Below the pieces are notes generated by a model. That model was not told the origin of the DNA and searched no databases. It worked only from the letters and a program-made list of their open reading frames with translations. The position numbers and the translations under genes are program-made. From positions 268,872-332,871 of the forward strand of contig CAJJDP010000107.1 in NCBI GenBank assembly GCA_905182995.1: DNA of 64,000 nt, read 5' to 3'. Shown in pieces: positions 1 to 13,200 of the stretch (its first letter is position 1; every line of letters begins with the position of its first letter). The stretch is from Paramecium octaurelia. Lineage: Eukaryota > Ciliophora > Oligohymenophorea > Peniculida > Parameciidae.

Positions 1-424
1 AAATAACAATATAGATTTTTATCATCCATTTATTATTGCATTTACTATTATGCCAGCAAGTATTATTGAAAGTACAACTATTATTGATCATATATATTTA
101 ATTTATCGTCATCTTTGGATGTCTGATCTGGGATTGGAAACATATATGGCATCTATGGGAACTGAAATTAGTAATCCTAAAATCCCTGTTGCTATTAATA
201 GAATTGTGGCCCAACCATAAGCTACTAAAGCAGTCCGTTGTCATTATACTTGTCCATTCTATCTTAGTTTCCATTCTCCTTTCTCTTCCGACCCACTCCC
301 TTCTATCTCTTCTTGACCGAATGCACAAAAGGGTTGAACTTCTGGTGATGAGACCTAGAAGATAGAGAAAAAACCAATCTCACCGGCATTAAGAAGGACT
401 TCGAGTACCAATTGTTTCACTCAT
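1..424 (-). CDS. Q-rich hypothetical protein, 3' end outside the window
   Basis: Read on the minus strand with TAA/TAG as Gln. The start is ATG at 424 (MSETIGTRSP...). A 29-nt GT...AG intron at 355-383 joins the short first exon to a basic stretch (KKRQKGVGRKRKENG) that looks like a nuclear localisation signal. A Gln-rich region follows and runs off the left edge without a stop. The intron is needed because the unspliced frame does not continue. Function is not recognised; a nuclear protein is only an inference from the basic cluster. The next gene inward (699-971) is on the same strand. Confidence 0.6.
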
Positions 425-698
425 CAATTTGAAAATCTTGCTAGTTTTCTTTTAGTCTTATGATTCCATGACTGTTCTATGCATATTCAAGAATTCTAAA
501 TATGTATTGTGTTCCTATTCACTCCAATGTCCTGTTAATTAATTGGGATTTGTAATTACTCTTTTTTTATTCTTCCTTCTTTACTCACCTTCCTCAGCTT
601 ATAAATTTATTTCCTCTTATTTAGCCAACATCTCCTCCTGACTCATAATTGCTTCTAATATATATATTATTTATTATTTAATTAATTAAAATAATCAT

Positions 699-971
699 TC
701 ATTTCTCCTCTATTGACTAATCTCTTTATGATAAAACTGAATTATTATGCTGTGAATTAGTTCTTTGAGAATAAGTTTTATTTACATGTTGCATCAATTT
801 TATTTGAGTATTCAATAATTCTATTCAAATTCATAGAAATAGCATACTTTTCTGGAAATCGTCCTAAATCTGAGTCAACTCAGTGAAGTGCTATTTTATT
901 TGAGTAATCTGACTATTCTGTTGTTTATTCTGATTATTATTAACATTCTTTAAATTCTCTATTTCCTACAT
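699..971 (-). CDS. Small coiled-coil hypothetical protein
   Basis: About 81 residues in the ciliate code, beginning MQEIENLKNV and ending SQRDQSIEEK before TGA at 699-701. A 27-nt intron (821-847) removes two in-frame TGA codons and keeps the frame. The composition (E, K, N, Q and regularly spaced L/I) suggests a coiled coil. Upstream sequence stays open in two competing frames, so the true start could be further out with another intron. It is divergent from the CFAP77-like gene, and the AT-rich interval 972-1140 presumably holds both promoters. Confidence 0.45.
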
Positions 972-1140
972 TAAATCCTTCACCAAATTGTTATTATTAT
1001 TAGTCTTGCTTGTAAATATTTTCTATATCAAATATAATGTTATTATTGTACAATATATAAATAATAATATGTTTACTTCCATTATTATTATTATTATTTT
1101 AATAATAAATAAAACTCATTATTATTTAATAAAATAATAT

Positions 1141-1892
1141 ATGTAAACTGCGCCTCCCTTCTCAAATAACCACTCCAACCCACTCTTGATGAAGGATGAC
1201 GTTGGAAAAGCAAAGCCATCTACCTACAACCTCCCTAATCAAGATTTCATTTATGGATAACCACTCTCAAGAGACAAAGAAGGAGCCAAAGAAGGTATTT
1301 ATGACAATCTCAATTCCCATAAGTTACAATGACCTGGAAATTTCATCAAGAATCTCAAGATCAACTACCCAATCGAGACTTTGCTGAACTCAATAAACAA
1401 TCAATACACAATGGCTCAGTCAAAGCTCATGTAACTGATTTATTCATTACTCCCACAGGACATGTACAAATTCAGACAGACTCATGATGCTAGACTTAAA
1501 GTTAAGAAGGGCACAAATATTCAAGCCATTGAATTGCCAGAAGAGGAATTTCGCTATGGTCGTAAAAATAGGTAAATTGCACCTCTCTATTTAGACCATC
1601 AACTCCTATGAAATTAGTCATGGGCAACTCTTATGGTATTGAGGCTGAGTCAACCATTCTGGATAAATATCAATAGAGAGCAGGATCTCAAGTATTTACA
1701 ATATGCTAATCAAAGGATTCCAAAATGACTTCTTCCATGGTCAAAGGCAACAAGGCATCCTAATTATTTCACGATACCAACCACAAAAAACTGGCTGCGA
1801 TCTAAGGAGTAGAAAAGAAGGAACCCTTTAAAATAGAGAAATTTAAATCTGTCAACTCTAAAATCAACACAAATTTATCAACTAAAAAATGA
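1141..1892 (+). CDS. CFAP77: CFAP77-like axonemal protein (DUF4483 family)
   Basis: About 223 residues after removing three introns: 1295-1323 (29 nt), 1431-1458 (28 nt) and 1572-1594 (23 nt). The landmarks of the cilia- and flagella-associated protein 77 family appear in order: NPLLMKDDVGK near the N-terminus, then LPNQDFIYGQPL, a WKFHQ segment, NRDFAELN, FRQTHDAR, and FRYGRKNRPSTPMK. Family proteins bind the B-tubule wall of ciliary doublet microtubules, which fits a ciliate. The start at 1141 is chosen because the frame from it includes the conserved NPLL segment. Identification is from memory of the family pattern, not from a search. Confidence 0.72.
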
Positions 1893-1907
1893 TTATATTT
1901 ATTGAAA

Positions 1908-2708
1908 TCATTAAATTATCGAAATATTGACCTTCTCCACTAAATCTTTATCTACATAACAATACTTATATGAATTAAATCTTCGATTCACATCTCTATT
2001 GGAATCCCTCTCTGAAGTTTCCTCATAATAAATATCAAATCCACTGAAATTTTCTTAATAAACATTCCCTTTTCCCATATTTGTCAACTCCTTTTTTAAG
2101 AATTAACATAATTGAATTGCTTCCTTTCTATGTTTCAACACACTCAAAGATGCAAGTATTCTTTTTAATCTCAGCAGATTATGAATATTCTATAAACAGC
2201 ACAATTCAAATTAATTCCTATCAATCAATACTAATTCTGATTTCTAACTAATGATTTGATCTGTATTCTGAGTGTGACATTATGTCTAAGTATTTTTTTG
2301 ATTATAGGTATTTGAAGGCGATAAAAATTATTATTATATTTATTATAATGAATTATTAACTTTGCAATTTTATTATTCTTCGTTTTTTTATGGCTGTTTT
2401 TCACTTTAATCATTAGTCTTTTATTGGGATTCTTTAATAGGTATCTATTTAATTGTATTTTTAACGACTTTTGATTCCTAGTTCTAATGATTATTTAAGG
2501 TTTATGTATGGGTTTAGTTGTTTACATTTTATTCTATTTACTTAATTTTCACATATTTTATTTCAATTCCATAAAATCTCAAAATCAAAATATAATTCTA
2601 GTGATATCTTTTAAGAATTGTGTCTGATTTAATCATACAATCTCTTTCTTTGAGTGTTAATTTATAAGAGTTTGAATTAAACATACTTTAATAAAAATTA
2701 GGGAACAT
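1908..2708 (-). CDS. Hypothetical Q/N-rich protein
   Basis: Intronless in this model: 266 residues from ATG at 2708 (MFPNFYQS) to TGA at 1908-1910. A later ATG at 2684 is an alternative start. The middle is a low-complexity Gln/Asn/Lys region. The C-terminal third is more ordered, with a likely helix (LRLKRILASLSVLKHRKEA) followed by an acidic and aromatic tail. It is convergent with the CFAP77-like gene, with only 15 bases between their stops, typical of this compact genome. No family recognised. Confidence 0.6.
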
Positions 2709-3098
2709 CCATTAAATAAAAGAATGATCATACTCTAGATATTAATAAAATTATTCAATATTTTGAATTTGTGGTTGTGATTATTTTTAAAATAATTCAA
2801 TATAGGTTCGAATTTTTGATTTAACTTCTTTCCAAGTTGCATTATGATAAAAATCATAATTCCTCATTATTTCATGTTAATTTGATTGCATAATTAAAAT
2901 TAATAAAAAATTAATGATTAAATCAATTAAGTCATGAATATTATTATAAATTGCGGAATAGAGGATATAAAATTTGAAAAGAACTTACTAGATCCTATAA
3001 ATAGGCTTCACATGATTTAAGTTCTGCTAAATCAATTTAAGAGATTTCAATAATTTTATTGTACTAAATTAATAGTATAAATAATTACAAATAGATCG

Positions 3099-3748
3099 AT
3101 GACAATATTTCGATCATTTAGATAGTTTTTGTTGACAAAGTCTTTTATAGAATAAATCAGGGATGAAGCTGCAAGAGTATATAAATTAAAGGATGTCATA
3201 GTGTAATCATATAGACACATTTTTAACCTATAGATACTAGCATCTAAAATATTTTATAAGTTAGGACTAAATTTATAATAAGAAATTAATACTTGTCATT
3301 CAAACTAAAACATTAGTAAAAGATCTTTTGCAAAAAGTCCAATGATGTTGGGAATGTGACCTCAAAATTTAAGGTTTCCAAGATTGATTGTTCCATTGCT
3401 TTGATTGCGAATCTAAATTAGATATAATTTATACTAGGAATATTAATTATGACTAACTCTAGTTACAAAATCTATCAAGGGGATATGATAAATATCTTCA
3501 AGTTTGGTAGCAATAAACATGGAAGTGATGCCAATCAGGTGAAGATTATTATCAGAAAATTGGAAAATGGATTTTTAGAGGTAATAATCCATGATGGAAA
3601 CAGATCTGAAGAAGGTAATGTTGGAAGTAGTTTCATTATAATTACTTAAGACTTCGACCATCCAATTAACCATCTTGGCTCTTTGTTTCTAGGAGATCAT
3701 GTGGTTTGAAAGACTGTTCCCAAGAAAGACGTATTCATTCATCATTGA
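3099..3748 (+). CDS. Hypothetical protein, exon structure unresolved
   Basis: Two coding-like stretches in series. The first starts at ATG 3099 (MTIFRSFRQFLL...) and runs to about 3350. The second includes MTNSSYKIYQGDMINIF from 3449 and HLGSLFLGDH near 3700. Different frames are needed before and after about 3350, so at least one intron must lie there, but several splice choices are possible and I could not choose. The stop may be the TGA at 3746-3748, or an earlier one near 3706. No domain recognised. Confidence 0.4.
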
Positions 3749-4283
3749 TTGTTGAAATTCTTAGTGATAATTTTGGTTATATTGTGATTATCTCCAGATT
3801 TCTGAAAGTTCTTGATTATTTTTTCTCACTAAATATATCTTAATTCAATACTTGGATTTTAGGCATCCTAAAGGCACAAGTGGATTAGCTTCTGATTTTC
3901 GATCCCCTTCTGGTTTTAGGTTTCCAGTTCCGAGATCAAATTGAGGATATTCTTTTCCTCTGGTAAGCCAGGTTAAATTTCTTGTGATATTGATTTGGTT
4001 TTGGAAGATGACGATTGTAAGTTATGGTTTTTCTTTTGTTTGTTTTTTTGTGCCTTTTTGTTTTTGAGTTAGGGAGAGGTGCTTCTTCGGGACCTTGAAA
4101 AATTTCTATCTTATTTCATTATTAAATCAAATGATATACTCATTGATTGTTATCATTTAATTTATCTTAGTGAATTTCTACTTCCATTTTGCTAATTTCA
4201 CTATACTAAAATATTAATTAATGTTATTAAATTATATACTAATACCATTTGTAATTGCATCCTAGGAGTCATGTCAACATTAC
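3749..4283. other. Intergenic, no supported gene
   Basis: T-rich stretch that is slightly GC-richer than its surroundings around 3840-4100. Some frames stay open for about 60 codons, which is expected by chance when TGA is the only stop. A 5' exon of the next gene carrying a signal peptide could be hidden here, since a good splice acceptor (CCTAG) lies at 4261-4265. Confidence 0.4.
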
Positions 4284-6246
4284 ATGACATCCCTTTTGGT
4301 GAAAGCAGAAATTGAAGGATACAAGAAGCTTTTTGAAGATATTTGGCCATATGCAAGTTTATCAGGAACAAGGTACTATTTGTTATCATAAGGTAGTCTT
4401 AATCAATTTGGTATGTTTGAAACTTGTTTAAGAAAGGGATATTATTATTCAAGTCTGAAAATAGAAATGGAGCCTGTGCCCAGTTATTATGGATTATGCC
4501 ATTCAAGAGAATGTACAACGGATGACTTCAATGATGAATAATTATAGTCTGATTTTAAGGAGTTAATCAATTCAACAGGGATATTAGATTAATATAATGT
4601 AAAAATGAAGTTATTCAAGGTATCATTAGACAATGTTGATTTCATTTTTTATGACCCTCTAAATTATAATAAGAAATCAGGTATTATGTTCAAATTGACA
4701 CTTTTTCTTATTGGAATGTTGTTGCTCCTAAGTTGTTTCAATCCAATATTTTGTTAATTAATAAATATCAAAAGACAAGTCAAAATTTCTATTAATATAA
4801 GAGATATTGAAAATAATGAAAAGTAGGATGATGAACATTAAGGATTGACAAGCAATTCGATTCCAATAGTAAAGCAAGAAGAAACGAATAAATAATGTTT
4901 CTTAGATTATTCTATTTAGACCAGTTACAATACTCTATTCACATTTAAAGATCATGATACAAATCTAAGTATTATGGAGGGATATAGATCAATAGGATTC
5001 TTAATGGTGATTTTTGGTCATCAATTTCTAGATTTAGCTAAATCTTCATTCAGATTTGAAATGATAGCGTAATTGAAGTCTTGGTTATGTTTAAACTTAG
5101 TTAATATGTTGTATAGTGTAGACATGTTCTTTTGGCTTGGTGGTTTTTTTAGTGCTTACATGTTATTGGAGAAGAGCAGAGTGAAATTAGTGAAGAGAAA
5201 TGGATTCTCGATATTTGGATTCTTATTACATAGGATATTGAGAATTTGGCCATGTTATGCAATAGCCATTTTGATAAGTTCATAGTTAGTACCATATATA
5301 GGAGATGGACCAAGATGGTTTATGGCATTGGATCGTTTTGAATGTGCAACAGGATGGAGAAACCTAATATTTATAGATAACCTCTTCTATGATACTTAAT
5401 ATTGTTTTCCATGGGGTTGGTATTTATCAACAGATATGCAATTGTTCATCTCTTGTTTGATTCCAGTGTTCTTTTATGCAAAAGTTAATTCAAGAGTCGC
5501 CAAGACTATGATACTATCATTGTTAATTATCACTCAAACTATTGGAACAGTGATGTCACTAGTAAATGAGTATTTGTTGCCTCCTTTCGCCTTGACTTAA
5601 CCGAATATGCATTAGAATTACTACACGAAACCATTTACGAGAGGTCCCCCATATTATTTAGGATTCCTACTTGGAGTTTTATACAGAGAATTGAAAGAAA
5701 ATAATGTGAATGCATTAAGTAGATTATAGGCATTTGCTTAATAGAGATAACTTAAATTTAAGTTGTTATGCTATATATTAGGTATATTAATTATTGGAGT
5801 AATATGGGTTGGATGGAGACCAGCTTAATTGCATTATGAACATTAGGATTATTGGAATAAAACAATTTAGAGTATCTGGTTTGCATTTTGTAGATTAGGA
5901 ATAGCTTTGGGAATGAGTTTCTTATGTCTGCCATGTCTATTTGGGATGAAAGATTTGTAATTGATACTTTATATATCTTAGATTCAACATGACTTTTATG
6001 AGGAACAATTACTTTAGGTTTATTAACAAGATTTCTTTTTCTGGTTACTTGATACATCAAATAATAATTTTTGGATTACTTGGGCAATTCTATTAAACGC
6101 CCAACTTCTCATTCTAAACTATATTCACACTTTACATTGGGAATTTGTTTATCACTCTAATATGTTCAATATTGTTTTGTTTGTTTATAGAAATGCCTCT
6201 AACAAGAATGGAAAGCAGTTTTATGAAATACATGTTTAACAAATGA
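4284..6246 (+). CDS. Acyltransferase-3 family membrane protein (NRF-6-like)
   Basis: About 645 residues with one 25-nt intron (5957-5981). The N-terminal part has paired cysteines in an NRF-type arrangement (FETCLRKGYYYSS, YGLCHSRECTTDD). A membrane segment (LTLFLIGMLLLLSCF) follows, then a multi-pass Acyltransferase-3 domain opening with MEGYRSIGFLMVIFGHQF, where the His is the expected catalytic residue. FFWLGGFFSAYMLLEKSR and WGWYLSTDMQLF follow, and the end is FSGYLIHQIIIFG and LFIEMPLTRMESS. These proteins transfer acyl groups to lipids or sugars at membranes; the substrate is unknown. The ATG at 4284 is the first usable start, but family members usually carry a signal peptide, so an upstream exon is possible. 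Confidence 0.82.
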
Positions 6247-6337
6247 TTATCATTATTAAATGTGTGTTAATAAATACTCATTTATAATTAAGTGCAATTA
6301 ATTTGACTGTCTGATTACAATTTTGCATTTTGATTGG

Positions 6338-6890
6338 TCACTGATTAAGGTACATCTCCTTTAGGATCAAAAATTAGATTGCTATGATTTTGGTCATCTA
6401 AGCAAATATATAAGTGAATAGTACTTGGTTTTTTTATGGAACGATGATCCAACCACTCAAATGCATCTCTGTTCTCTCTATTTTAGGAATGAGAAGGGTT
6501 TTCTTGGATGATAGATTTGGCTAGAATAAGCATTACACATAATGACTTTACAACAAAAAGTGATAATGCCATCATTTTATTTATACACTCTTTGAACCAT
6601 AATCAAATCTCTGCCACTCATAAATGGAATGGGTGCTTTGATTTTCTCATATATAATTCTTGTATTTGCATCAATCTACTCTACAACATGAACTTTTTAA
6701 GGTCAATTTATAATTAGTACAGTTCCCACTTTTTATCATTCAAAATTCTCTTTTTCACAACTCCTATCAAATCAAGTATCTATTCAGGTGTTCTTGCTAT
6801 TTTCTTTGAGTTCTATTCATATTTATTCAGTGCTCTGGATTTCTTTTTTGTATACACAAAATATCCATCTCTGATTAATAAAATTCCCAT
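6338..6890 (-). CDS. START-domain lipid-binding protein
   Basis: About 165 residues from ATG 6890 (MGILLIRDGYFVYTKKK) to TGA 6338-6340, with introns at 6659-6687 (29 nt) and 6521-6546 (26 nt). After splicing the pattern of a START domain is visible: KAPIPFMSGRDLIMVQRVYK, then a turn, then RTEMHLSGWIIVP, then a final helix-like tail. START domains hold a lipid or sterol in a hydrophobic pocket. The spliced length is shorter than a typical 200-residue domain, so either the N-terminal part is missing or more exons lie upstream. It is convergent with the acyltransferase gene. Confidence 0.62.
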
Positions 6891-7260
6891 ATGTTTTATT
6901 CGTTGATTTCTTACTATTTAATCAATCATAATTAACCTACTTTGGTATATTTATATGTGTTATTAAAAAAAAATATTTAATATTTTAGAAATCATATATA
7001 CATATTTATTATTTCAAAATCTACATTATAAATCAACATCTGAAGAATAATAAATGGTGATTCAATTAGAATTTATAAAACAATAACTCTAAGAATTATT
7101 TAATTATTATATTGTAATTTCTATTAAATTTTATTATCTATTCAATCCATTTCATCTATATTTTTTTTCTCAACCCTACATGGTTTAGTAAATTTTTAAT
7201 TATATATTTATTGCTATTATAACATTTCTTAGGTTTCTTATTATCTCCATTTGTTCCCTA
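6891..7260. other. Intergenic, very AT-rich
   Basis: Homopolymer-rich spacer between two minus-strand genes. It contains the 3' flank of the giant gene and presumably the promoter of the START gene. No coding stretch recognised. Confidence 0.5.
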
Positions 7261-10200
7261 TCAACCGTATTTCTTTTTCATATTATGCTAATGTTGGTGG
7301 AGGTTAGACTTACTATATAATTGATCCTAAAAGATATTTAAGTTACGATTACCTAAGTCTTCATGATAAATTAACATTGAAAACTAAGCAATATCTTTCA
7401 CATTTGATGAACTTAGTGAAGCATAATCAAATCTTCCTCTTATGTCTGTGTATCCATCCTTGTGGAAAGTCTCTGAATCACCTTTGTTCTTAGAATACAC
7501 TTTCACATAGACTTTAGATAAGTATTAACCCTACTCATTAAATACTCTAATTTATCCAGAGTCTACCATTGTTCGAACAAACAAAGATGTTGGTTAATAC
7601 TTACAAGTGACTGATTTCTACTCACCTTTTATTGTTACAAACAAATTCTCTTTCGATATTTCACTAGGAATTTTAATTTTCTCTTAAAACAAACTTAATT
7701 TATTTAAATAATAACATACTTCTTCTGAATTTCTTGACCACCAAGTTTTTGAGTAACACATACATTTGGTAACACAATTGAAAAATCTTGAATCACATTC
7801 TTCAAAAATGGATTATTGGAAAATAGAATTTCGATATCCAATTTATAGTATTCTATCTTCACTTCTTATAAATTTGAGAATGTAATATTGATTGAGTCTC
7901 CTTCAATTGTACATGCTAATGTTTCTTCCTTCTTCATAATATCATTCGATTTCTATTATTATGTCATTTCTAATTTTGAAATTTGATTATCTTCTTCTCC
8001 ATCATATTCAATAAATAAATTGATTATTTCATAAAACATATTCCTCCAATGTATAACTGGATAACTCAAGTATTTCTGGCATATTTCTCTAGCCTTCTAA
8101 AAATTTGGGTATCCAGTATAAAAGTCTAAATAGGCTGACAAATAATCAAATTATAATTGCTATTCGTTTTACTCTTCCTCACTTATTTATTCATAAATCT
8201 ACACTGCTTCATTGACTCTCTCCTATAATAACAAGTAGTAAATGAGGATTATTTTATCAACTGTTGAAAATTACGATTTTTCCAGTAGATAAGATAAATA
8301 ATTTGTGTATTGCTTTCTAAATTATACATTTAGTATATTATTCTCCCCTTATTTGAGTTTATGAACTCGCTTGATAATGAGTGGATAATACTCAAGAACC
8401 CTGATAGAATTTATTTCAAACAAAGAACACTTAAAATGTTTAAACTTCTATTTTAAAGCATTTTGACCTTATTCAGTCAGAAACAGCTCTTTCAAACATT
8501 CAATGTTGTTGTGTAATAGTGAGTAAGCAAAACTATGGAAATCATAAAACTTTCTCCTTCTATAAATTTCCATTACTTAATTGTAAAAGCTTTGATCACT
8601 AAATTTATGATACAATAATTTTGGATTAAATAATTTAGTATTGAAAATGTTCTTATTCTCAATATAATCTAAAATATCTTAATTATTATCTGTTGATAAT
8701 ATTTCATTGATATTTTCTAGATTTACTTTTGGTTTTTAATCATAAACTTAAAGTGTTTTCTCTTTTGCAATCTAAATGACTTTACCAAGGTTTGATATGT
8801 TAGCTGGATAAATTGTGAATTTTCCTGATTTTGGGAAATAGAAATAGTACTTTTGAACTTGTGTCTAATAAGGAGCACAAGTCAAAGTAAATGTTTTAGT
8901 TGAAAAAGTTGTAAAAACTGGAATTGAACCATTTGGAATTTCAACTAATAACTAAAAGGTTTATGATATTGCTGAACAATTAGAAACAACTATTTTACAA
9001 CAGTATACTTTCTTGATAAAGAACTCATTCAAATCTTATTCATATTCATTCCCATCTTAATCAACATAATTTTCTTCAGTAATATCAAAAAATGTTTAAT
9101 TTATTATAATATTTGAATTAATTTTGACTTCTGCCTCTTTGATCTCTCTAGTAAAAATAAGGGCAGAACTATCATAATTAATTTCCAATCCTTTATTTCC
9201 AAATTAAGTCTGGCTAAATTGAGGAGTTTAAAAAGGTAAACTCATCAATGCTAATACACTAAGAATTTCTGTAAAATTATTATTGCAAAGCATAAAAGAT
9301 GGAGGACAGAAATCTTCCTTTAAAAACCCTTTCTATATCGAGTGATTTACAAGATCTACAAAGAACTCTTAAGGCTGAACCAATTTTTGAAAATCTTATT
9401 GATTAATTCCATATCTATAATGTTTCTCACAATACTCATTGGTAGTTTCAGCATTTTAAAAAGTCTTCATTAATTGATTTCTCATTTTATCATATTTTAA
9501 AGCTTGCTCTTAAGGCTTATAGTCTTTGTTTTGGAATTTCATCTCAGGAATTTTATTGACTTTTTCTTTATTTGAAGTTCTAATTTTAACAGATTGTTAA
9601 ATTGATGAAACACTGAGAGAATCATCATCTTAATTCTGTTTGTAATCAATACTATCAAATCTCATTATAGATGATTGTTTTTCCAATTTAGGCAACATTT
9701 TTGATAGGATTTTCTCTTTTGGAGGAGAATAAGGGGGAATAATTTCTTATTGTTTTTTCTCAGGAATTTCTTCTTTCTCACTTTAACTATCTTTCTCAAT
9801 GCCCAAAATTGTATCAAATAGTGTTTTAAATTTATCGTCATCTTATTTAATCAGCTTACTGTTATTATTATTGCTCATATACAGTGCAATGGCTTATGCT
9901 TATTCTTTATTGCCTATAATTTCTTAAAAGTAAATGACTAATAAGGCTTATTCTAAGGCGTTTAACTATTTAAATAAAGTTACCTATGCATATTTACTAA
10001 GAGCATTCTTATCTTTTAGTAAAAAGTAATCAATGAATGACTTTTCGATTTTGTTTGAAATATATTTCGAAATATAGGTTTCAAAATATGCTGGGTCTTT
10101 AAAATACAAGAATAAATTAAGTTCATCACATTAATGTTAATTATAAAATTTATGTTGAGATTGAATAGACTCTTGATTCCATTTCAGAAGTTGATTGATG

Positions 10201-13200
10201 AACTTTTCATCCTCAGCGATTAATTTCTTATTTCCAATTTTCATTAATTCTTTTTAAATTCTAAACAAGACATTTAAGTTATCCAAAATAAAAATTTCAG
10301 TAGAAGATATATCTTAAATTTAATATGGAATTTTAGGTGCTATTTATTTTGTGCTTCGAAAAGTCGAATAAAATTTCTCTTTTGATAAAGATGACTGATG
10401 ACAAAGGTTCTTTGTTTATATCACACTATTAGATAATGGCAATACTCTAGAGATGTATGATTCATTAGTGTAAGCTAGGATTAAAATAGTAGAATATTAA
10501 ATTGGAACTTCAAATGAAAAGTGATTTTCATCTTTTTTGATCTGAGTTATTACTTTACCAGGAAATAATAAGAATTCTGTAAAACTATCGCATACTTAAT
10601 TTCCTGTAAACTAATTAACTGCTTTTCTCAAAAACCTAGATGATGCACATCTTTTTCTTTCATTTCCTGTTAAATTATGGTCTTATTTCAATATTTATTC
10701 ATCTTAAGTTACTGTTTGATCAGCAAGTAGCCTGTTTAACAGGATCTATGGTTTTTCAAGAGTATTTCCCACATATTTTGTTTAATTTTTTCTTTCAATG
10801 ATATATCTCAATTCTTCTGATTATTGTAAATTAGATAAATAAATATTATCTCTTAACTCTATTCTAAGATCATTATCAGACACATTTTAATAAAATATTG
10901 ATCCCATTTGCTTATTTATTATTGATATTTCCTTTGGGAAAAAGGTTGTTGCTAAAGCTAAAAACCGAACCTCATTTGAGGATGCAAAGTCTCCTTCTAC
11001 AAGAAAGTGTTACTCTTGCTAACTAATTTTGGTATTTTCTAAGGAGAAATTTTTATCTGCTAAGTTTTGAGAAATTCTTCTTGTTGATGTATAAATTAGA
11101 TTATCTTTGTGCTTAACATTGTTTTCAAGAACATTAAATTAATAGATTACTTTTTCTCTTAAAAATTCAAGTATATACTTTCCTTTCTTCTCAAATTCAA
11201 CAATTATCGAATTATTATCCCTTTATACTTTTTAAATTAAATTCTTAACAGGTAAAAATACTGATTTAAGACTTTTGGTTTTATAAAATAAAACATCCTA
11301 TTCAGTATATTCTGAAGGATACTTAAGAGTCAATTTCTGTCCAACCACAAAAGTCTCTTAGTAGTTTTCTAAACAAAATTTATTTGGATTGAATATATCC
11401 CATTCCCTTTTTTCAACTTATGCGTTTGTAATAAGAACAGACGAGAATATTTTAGTGATGTTTTTCAAGAATCCTAATTTTATTTATCCTTATTAATTTG
11501 TTATCAGTTTTTCTTAGATTATATCATCTATTTCTGAATGTTCAAATTAGATTTAAACTTATGCGTTGCTGGTAGGTTCTCCATTTTTCCCTAACAAATA
11601 GATTGAGTATCCATCATTTTAATCAAATTTCAATAATTGTTTCTAAAATATATGTTACGATTAGCCATGATTGAATTTAATTTGATGAAACTTTTTTAAG
11701 ATCATATCTTAATCAAAACGCAATCTCTTGATTCTACCTGAGACTTCAATATCAATATTTCGTAATTATTAGGTAATTGGAATTTTAACTTCTAGAGGGA
11801 CATTGCTTTGAAAAATGAGATCTTTAAATGTAAATGTTTATGGAACACCTTTATCATTCACACATGTAACTAAAATTTGTTATTCCTTAAAAAATCCAAA
11901 TCCAACATCTTAATTGTTGAGTAATAATTTTGGTATAATGATTGTTGTAAGTTCCTATCCTAATTAAATTTATTCTTCAGTTAATATAAAAGCACAATGT
12001 AATTAGAATTACTCAGGTTGTAAATTAAGTTATGTTTTCTAATAAAAATCTCCATGCTGAATAATCGCATTATAATTAGTTTCAGTTTCTGGGAATGGTA
12101 ATATTATTTCACCATTAGATTATTTGTAATAAGTTTAATTAATCCATAATCCAATTTTTTCATCAATCAATTTCTCAAAGTTTTCATCAAATGTTTCATA
12201 TTTATATCCAGCAGATACAACGGTTTCATGTAAACATAGTCTTCCTTTTTCAATTATCGCTTTTGAAGATAATCCATTACCAATAAATTCAATAATGAAG
12301 GTACCTCTTTCACTTTTCTAAATCGATTCAAATGAGAATTCTTTGATAACTTTCTTAATTGGAGGATAATCATAAGTAAAGCTTATCTCTTCAGTTGGAA
12401 TGAATCCATCTAAACATATATTTGATGTTAGTTATTCACTTTTGGCCATATAAAAGTTTCTCATGTTGATCTAAAATATCTTAATTGTTAAATTGGATAT
12501 ATTTTTCAATTCTAAATAAAGTGTGACTGGGTCTCCTTTAAAAAAGTATTATTTATTATTATCACACAAATTGAGAATTTTATTATTGTTCATCTATTTA
12601 ATTTGTGAATTAGTAAAGAATTCAGTTAGATTAGTAACTTCATCTCCTTTGTAGAGATTGCATTCAGCTTTTAACATCTTTAAATAATTGGCTTCTAAAT
12701 ACAATTCAAATATGCTATAATTTTCATGCAATTAGAAATATTTCTCTAAATATTTCTCAATCATTTTATCTGGTTATATCCCTACATTATAATCGAATCA
12801 AATACATCTTTAAAAGTTAAAATCGTGGAATTCATGCCAAAATGATTGATATTCTCTTCTGATTTTGCTTTAATGATCTTTTTGTTATTAAGTACAATTA
12901 GAATAGTAATCTTTTGGGTTTTTTAAATATTCTGAAAGTAGATCAAAATCAAAATGCTTAAATTCAATGCCTATTAGTTTATTCAAATACAATTACCTAA
13001 TTAAAGCAACTCAAGTAATATTTGATCACTTAATGATTTAAATTTATCAGGCAAAGTCTTACTCCATAAGTATGCCTTTCTTAAAGTAGATAAAAAGTAT
13101 TCTTTATTATCTTAGAAATTTTCATCATTTTTATCATATTTACCTAAATTATACTTTTTAAAGTATAGATATCCAACAAAGTATAGATTCTCCAAGAATC

